19,937 nt of DNA, taken from assembly GCA_020718785.1 (NCBI GenBank), contig DYRK01000022.1, positions 1-19,937 on the forward strand, written 5' to 3'. The stretch's first letter is position 1, and each line of letters opens with the position of its first letter. The stretch is from Desulfatirhabdium butyrativorans (GTDB lineage Bacteria > Desulfobacterota > Desulfobacteria > Desulfobacterales > DYRK01). The notes below the pieces were generated by a model. It was not told the origin of the DNA, did not search any database, and saw nothing but the letters and a program-made list of their open reading frames with translations. This document shows positions 17,601 through 19,937 of this stretch, in pieces. A program made the translations under genes and the position numbers.

Positions 17601-18230
17601 AGTAATGAAGCAGTGAAGGAAGCGGCAGTGATCACCCGTGACGATGGAGACAGCAAGGAACTGGCGGCTTACTTTGTCTCAGATGATGCGGAACTGAATG
17701 CAGTCATTCTTCGGGAATATCTGAAGCAGACACTTCCCGACTATATGATTCCCTCCTATTTTGTGCGTCTCGAAAAGCTTCCGCTTATGCCCAACGGCAA
17801 AATTGACCGCAAAGCCCTTCCCGCTCTGTTTAAAGCCGGGACAGATTCAGGAACGGAGGAATATCTCGCCCCCCGGAATGAGACCGAACAGAAGCTTGCA
17901 GAGATATGGCAGGAAATTCTGGAAGTTGAACGGATCGGCATCCGGGATAATTTCTTTAATCTGGGCGGACACAGCCTGAAAATGGTGCGGATGATAAGTC
18001 AGATCCATCATAAAATGGGGCTTGAAATTGCTTTGCGGGAAGTTTTTGCTCACCCGACCATTGAGAAGCTCTCGGAGCAAATCCGTTCAAAAAATGTCTC
18101 AGACAGGAGACAGGTCATTCTGAAAGAAGAAGCAGTGCTGAATCTGCCCGCACATTTCTCATTTCTCATTTCTCATTTCAAAAGCTTCTTCTCACCGGCG
18201 CGACGGGATTTGTCGGAAGCTTTCTGCTGA
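11607..18230 (+). CDS. Bimodular NRPS, docking-C-A(His)-PCP-C-A(Lys-like)-PCP, frameshifted before its R domain
   Basis: 2207 aa as read. Residues 1-50 resemble a TubC-type N-terminal docking domain (FLSYLSSLDIKLWAEGERL), fitting acceptance from the PKS. Module 1 has C (HHIVTDG from 217), A (about 545-1030, code DSELTAEVC plus Lys, matching the bacitracin-synthetase histidine code I recall) and PCP Ser1080. Module 2 has C with HHIISDE (1266-1272, Gly replaced by Glu), A (about 1593-2065, code DAESTGGVC plus Lys, 8 of 10 positions of the bacitracin-synthetase lysine code) and PCP Ser2123. ATG 11607 overlaps the PKS stop and has AAGGAG four nt upstream. After about residue 2182 the frame leaves the true linker: a 7-bp tandem repeat throws translation out of frame and it stops at 18230. 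The thioester-reductase domain continues in another frame. The A core of module 1 looks more AT-rich than its flanks. Confidence 0.93.
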   Translation: MRKIEDFLSYLSSLDIKLWAEGERLRYNAPENTMTPDLLNQLKERKTEILDFLKIMNLGSDDSPDALRPVERNGKIPLSFAQQRLLFLYQLEKDGTAYNIPSCLRFTGQLNVSALEQSFNEVIRRHEVLRTTFVSTAERVLNPFYDDISVQLIAPSLTMTLPVIDLQHLSESEKSAQMRRYAAEDVQRPFDLERGPALRGILLRLNREEYIFLISMHHIVTDGWSMGIFVRELTAFYEAFSKGHAAALPELPIQYADFACWQLERAKGKEWQQQLDYWKKQLAGAPPVLELPADRPRPSEMSYRGSTETFEIAHDLTKQLNALSQKSGTTLFMTLFAAFATLLYRYTAQEDILIGSPIANRNRKEIEPLIGFFVNTLLLRADLSGNPPFSKLLERIRQTTLDAYAHQDIPFEKLVEVLQPERNLSHSPLFQVMFILQNAPMTKLQLPDLIIYPIKTETLASQFDLTFSLTETEYGLTGTAEYSTDLFDKDTIRRMIAHFRMLLEGIAANPEQRVSELPLLSESERHQLLVEFNETDRDYPRDKTVVDLFEEQVGKTPDNIAVIFEDTKLTYRELNERANRIAHFLRDNYDIQPDDRVGILVDCSEWMILGIIGTLKAGGAYVPVDPVYPKERINYILQDSDCKILLTEEKHYNISDEKVCPLIINLRDIPLSENSNPLSHAASHHLAYIIYTSGSTGYPKGVMIEHGSIVNTLRWRSEFYLFGEKDCVLQIPSYAFDSSVEDIFTPLISGSKLILIPQDKKHDIRYLKYIISTSNINHFLITPAFYRMLLIEASDALTHLHFVTVAGESIDEKLVSLHFDRLKDVKLYSEYGPTENSVCATVYEFDRITRQVSLGKPIWNNRIYIFSRKTDLSPIGVTGEICIAGTGLARGYLNKEQLTTDKFTDNPLIAGERIYRTGDVGCWQPDGTIKFLGRNDDQMKIRGYRIELGEIENRLLSHEAVKEAAVIARGMCGHKELAAYFVSDEAELNTGVLREFLKQSLPDYMIPSYFVHLERLPLMPNGKIDRKALPALFKAGTGSGTEYLAPRNEAEQKLAEIWHEILGIEKAGVRDNFFELGGHSLKATQMVSRIYKEMNIEIALREIFSRPTVAELAKLIRSKDPSAYIPIEKVPDAEHYPLSNAQHRLWVLSQIDADSAAYNMPGAVVLEGKTDRDALQRTFAEMIRRHESLRTSLAVTYGEPRQKVHADTDFQIFYRDISGESHPEERAADIAREDALRPFDLGKVPLFRISLLKVFKNRHIMLFNMHHIISDEWSSGIMVREFSMLYNAFCQGKTSPLQPLAIQYRDYAVWQNRLLESDEIAVHRDYWHKKLSGEIPVLNLPTDYPRPRMQTFNGETIYFELGPGEAEKLRSLGTEQNASFFMVLVAAAKVLLYRYTDQQDIIVGIPVAGRNRADLEDQIGFYVNTLALRDQIRGDIGFVSLLQEIRQNAAEAYSHQIYPFDILVDELKLRRDVSRSPLFDVMLVFRNYDEAVISLEGIEISPFEYDYRISKFDLSFDFAETKDGLRIGVEYNTDLFRPDRIHRMTQHFRELVNSILTDADQPVSHLNILPEKERSQLLAEFNDTDRDYPRDKTVVDLFEEQVEKTPDNIAVIFEDTQLTYSELNERTNRIAHFLREKYDIQPDDRVGLLAERSEWIVVGILGILKSGGAYVPMEPEYPEERIRHIITDSSCKVVLVSGNQKITCERFGVEFVNISDIGSDAPGTSHPSPLTSHLAYVIYTSGSTGVPKGVLIEHGSLYDYVMTFTEEFRVTSDDRVLQQTTVTFDASVEEIYPTLCSGATLVISPNPKELDTLFADAVRHRITILSLSPSAAGYFNTRADELHDLRAMTIGGDVLYPSHIDRLFGKILLYNGYGPTESTVCATYCKIMSQGEFIPIGKPIANRRIYILDAALNPVPLGVFGEICIAGAGTARGYLNREELSKEKFIPNPFTAGERLYRTGDVGRWLVDGNIEFVGRNDSQVKIRGYRIELGEIESRLLSNEAVKEAAVITRDDGDSKELAAYFVSDDAELNAVILREYLKQTLPDYMIPSYFVRLEKLPLMPNGKIDRKALPALFKAGTDSGTEEYLAPRNETEQKLAEIWQEILEVERIGIRDNFFNLGGHSLKMVRMISQIHHKMGLEIALREVFAHPTIEKLSEQIRSKNVSDRRQVILKEEAVLNLPAHFSFLISHFKSFFSPARRDLSEAFC
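12017..12039. repeat. 23-bp palindrome inside first C domain of the bimodular NRPS
   Basis: Arms AGAACGGGTTT (12017-12027) and AAACCCGTTCT (12029-12039) around a single central T, followed by ACGA. In frame it encodes RVLNPFY after RTTFVSTAE, where other C domains in the window have a short loop. The GTTCTACG end matches other palindromes in the window. Confidence 0.8.
16780..16807. repeat. (CTCACCY)4 heptamer array in A domain of the lysine-like module
   Basis: Four 7-bp units (CTCACCC twice, CTCACCT twice) encode SHPSPLTSH immediately before LAYVIYTSGSTG. This is the same loop as the heptamer insert at 2081-2169 in the first NRPS. Confidence 0.9.
18153..18180. repeat. Heptanucleotide tandem repeat (CATTTCT)4 at the NRPS/R-domain frame change
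   Basis: Three perfect CATTTCT units and a fourth ending in A. Because 7 is not a multiple of 3, each unit gained or lost shifts the frame. The upstream NRPS is read in the frame of position 11607, and the R domain is read from 18182 two positions out. Adding one unit or removing two makes the frames agree. Confidence 0.92.
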
Positions 18231-19342
18231 AAGAATTGCTCCGACAAACCTCGGCTGCTGTTTATTGTCCGGTGCGCGCTGAGACACTTGAGGAAGCAGA
18301 AAAGAGGCTGTTTGAAAACTCGGAATACTACGGGCTGACGTGGAGCGAAGAAGAAAAAAGCCGCATTGCGCTGATATTGGGAGATTTGTCTCAGCCGCGT
18401 CTGGGATTGGATGAAAAGACATGGAGACAATTGGAAAATGAAATTGATGCGATTTACCATAACGCCGCATACGTGCATCATGTTCTGCCTTATTCTCAGT
18501 TAAAGAAGACAAACGTGGGCGGAACTCACGAAATCCTGCGTCTGGCATATTCCGGGAAAGTAAAGCCGGTTTGCTTTGTCTCAACTGTCAGTATTTTCTC
18601 ATCCCTTGCCGACAGAACCATGATTGATGAGTCATCGGACATTGAGCATGAGAGACATTTTGAGGACGACGGCTATTCAGCGAGCAAATGGGTTGCTGAA
18701 AAATCAGTGATGACAGCCGGAGAAAAAGGGCTTCCTTACAATATCTTCAGGCTCGGAACCGTGACCGGACACAGCAACACCGGCGCGTGCAATCGTGACG
18801 ATCTTTTCTATCGCTTTTTAAGAACCTGTATTCGGACCGGCTGTTTTCCCGAAGGCATTCCGAATATGGAAATAACACCGGTGGATACCGTCGTCAAAGC
18901 GATTGTTTATCTCTCGATGCAACAACGTTTGCAAAATCGTTCTACGGATCAAAACGATTTGCAAAATCGTTTTACGGAGAAGCATTTTTCCGGCAAAGTC
19001 TTTCATGTGTTCAATCCCGAATATGTCTCTCCTGAATTTATATTTAATCATTATCGGAAACAAGGGAGACAAATTAAAAAAGTATCTGCGCCGAAGTGGC
19101 TGAATCTGGTTGAAGCCTCTTTGGCAGGAGACAATGCTCTGCCCATTGCCCCGTATCTGTCCCTGTTCAGGGAAGGCATGAAGCAGTCCGGAGGAGACAT
19201 AGAGCAGGCAAAGTCTGCTGAGGTGAAGTGCGAAAAGACGCTGAATTGCTTAAAAGAAGCAGGGATTCATTATCCGCCGATTAACGACAAACTGTTGCAG
19301 ACATATTTTGCGTTCTTGGAGAAAAAAGAGAGGAAAGAGTAA
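18182..19342 (+). CDS. Thioester-reductase (R) domain, out of frame with the preceding NRPS
   Basis: This is the terminal reductase that would release the peptidyl thioester as an aldehyde (or alcohol) with NADPH. Read from 18182 it gives 386 aa opening KLLLTGATGFVGSFL, the Rossmann NADPH motif. It is followed by VHHVLPYSQL, TNVGGT, the Thr of VSTVS (18584), and Tyr165 and Lys169 in YSASKWVAEK, the short-chain-reductase catalytic set. The frame is open from 18065, but ATG, GTG and TTG are absent before TTG 18236, which would delete the NADPH motif. As a separate protein it would probably not work, so I read it as the frameshifted 3' end of the preceding NRPS (an in-frame fusion would be about 2580 aa). 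An in-frame palindrome doublet at 18924-18978 lies in a late loop. The next gene starts 5 bp after the stop. Confidence 0.88.
   Translation, partial: KLLLTGATGFVGSFLLKELLRQTSAAVYCPVRAETLEEAEKRLFENSEYYGLTWSEEEKSRIALILGDLSQPRLGLDEKTWRQLENEIDAIYHNAAYVHHVLPYSQLKKTNVGGTHEILRLAYSGKVKPVCFVSTVSIFSSLADRTMIDESSDIEHERHFEDDGYSASKWVAEKSVMTAGEKGLPYNIFRLGTVTGHSNTGACNRDDLFYRFLRTCIRTGCFPEGIPNMEITPVDTVVKAIVYLSMQQRLQNRSTDQNDLQNRFTEKHFSGKVFHVFNPEYVSPEFIFNHYRKQGRQIKKVSAPKWLNLVEASLAGDNALPIAPYLSLFREGMKQSGGDIEQAKSAEVKCEKTLNCLKEAGIHYPPINDKLLQTYFAFLEKKERKE
18924..18978. repeat. Duplicated palindromic unit inside R domain
   Basis: Two imperfect copies of about 25 bp (18924-18948 and 18953-18978) share TTTGCAAAATCGTT followed by YTACGGA. 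Each is itself a dyad (AACG...CGTT). They encode LQNRSTDQNDLQNRFTE between IVYLSMQQ and FSGKVFHVFNPE, where R domains usually have a much shorter loop. Confidence 0.8.
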
Positions 19343-19347
19343 AAACA

Positions 19348-19937
19348 ATGAAATTACTCGCTGAAAACGGTTTATTCAGAAAGGTTTCAACAGAAACCTC
19401 GGACATCATCGCACGGCTCAATAGAGAAAGAAAACATACGTTCCTGATTCCGACAAAGTTTATCTCATCAGAATGCGGTCAGGTCGGTTTTCTTTTGAAT
19501 CACTATTTTAACCGGAACAGGGCCAGTCAGGACAGCATCGCCTACAGAACCTTTTTTGCCAATTCCAGATTTGAGGCAATACAGGGCGCAGTAAAAATCG
19601 CCCGACACAAATCACTCTTGATGAACAAAAAAGGGAGAACCATTCTGCTCTGCGATCCGACAGGAGAATTTGCTTATTTCGCTGATCCGCTGAGTCGTGG
19701 TGAGACAAAAGCACTGATTCCCGGAATCAGAATCGTTCCCGGATTGGATGAACTGAGGAAACTCATGACTCCTGATCTGGCAGCCCTTGCGCTATGCCCT
19801 TTGGAGGTTCGGGGTGAGGGGTTCGGGGTGAGGGGCACCTCTGCCCCCGCTCCCCAGACCCCGAACCCGGCTTCAGCCTCAGCCATTTCCGAAATCTTCA
19901 GTCAATGCAGAAAAGACGGAATCATTACCATACTGGA
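19348..19937 (+). CDS. Probable class-III aminotransferase-like protein, N-terminal part only
   Basis: The open frame runs from ATG 19348 off the end of the window (196 residues visible). TFFANSRFEAIQGAVKIAR (68-86) resembles the FANSGxEAxExAxKxAR block of class-III (ornithine/acetylornithine-type) PLP aminotransferases, with Arg-Phe in place of the usual Gly-x. The upstream FLIPTKFISSECGQVGFLLNHY would then be the N-terminal segment. The PLP lysine would be beyond the window, so the assignment is tentative. The start is 5 bp after the R-domain stop, with AGGA further upstream, so it is probably cotranscribed. If the call is right, it could aminate the aldehyde made by the R domain, as MxcL does after MxcG in myxochelin B formation (family knowledge). 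It carries a heptamer dyad near residues 153-174. Confidence 0.45.
   Translation, partial: MKLLAENGLFRKVSTETSDIIARLNRERKHTFLIPTKFISSECGQVGFLLNHYFNRNRASQDSIAYRTFFANSRFEAIQGAVKIARHKSLLMNKKGRTILLCDPTGEFAYFADPLSRGETKALIPGIRIVPGLDELRKLMTPDLAALALCPLEVRGEGFGVRGTSAPAPQTPNPASASAISEIFSQCRKDGIITIL
19806..19868. repeat. Heptamer dyad insert in the aminotransferase-like gene
   Basis: GGTTCGGGGTGAGGG-type units on the left and CCCCGAACCC on the right. GGGTTCGGGGT (19819-19829) is the exact complement of 19858-19868. It encodes VRGEGFGVRG followed by a Pro-rich stretch and keeps the frame open to the window end. Confidence 0.85.

Noticed and set aside
18236..19342. R domain as an independent gene starting at TTG 18236
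   Set aside because: This start removes the TGATGFVG NADPH-binding motif encoded at 18194-18217 in the same frame. No ribosome binding site is evident, and the canonical NRPS linker leads straight into the motif.

Overview
The window holds most of a modular NRPS/PKS biosynthetic gene cluster, all on the + strand. It is broken up by an unusually dense set of short palindromic and 7-bp-repeat insertions. Base composition is moderate. The combination of XisH/XisI genes, heptamer repeats of the CCCCGAA/GGGGTCA type and GTTCCCAAGC palindromes suggests a large, repeat-rich genome. A filamentous or multicellular Desulfobacterota (Desulfonema-like) is my first guess and a filamentous cyanobacterium the alternative. 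This is inference from style, not from a marker gene.

Layout: 1-146 is a leader with two palindromes. 147-3632 is a C-A-PCP NRPS with a serine code. 3674-7246 is a second C-A-PCP NRPS, also with a serine code and with a basic C-terminal tail. 7289-7708 and 7696-8031 are an overlapping xisH/xisI pair lodged inside the biosynthetic locus. 8032-8511 is a gene-free stretch packed with palindromes, a MITE-like element and a weak promoter candidate. 8512-11610 is a PKS module (KS-AT-ACP, malonyl type, no reductive domains). 11607-18230 is a bimodular NRPS with an N-terminal TubC-like docking domain (C-A-PCP-C-A-PCP; histidine code, then a lysine-like code). 18182-19342 is a terminal thioester-reductase (R) domain in a different reading frame. 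19348 to the window end is the start of a probable class-III aminotransferase-like gene.

Reading the modules in gene order gives (starter?)-Ser-Ser-[unreduced C2 unit]-His-Lys. Release would be reductive, to an aldehyde, which the downstream aminotransferase-like protein might convert to an amine. No epimerisation, methylation, ketoreductase or thioesterase domain is visible. The first module starts with a condensation domain, so an acyl or peptidyl starter from outside the window is likely.

The strongest oddity is at 18153-18180. The NRPS and its R domain are separated only by a frame change that coincides with four tandem copies of a 7-bp unit (CATTTCT). Gaining one unit, or losing two, would fuse NRPS and R in frame. 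The R-domain NADPH-binding motif lies upstream of any usable start codon in its own frame, so the two parts were almost certainly one protein. This could be a slippage-driven ON/OFF switch of product release, a fixed mutation, or an assembly error. Heptamer or palindromic inserts elsewhere in the megasynthases sit in-frame, in surface loops or linkers.
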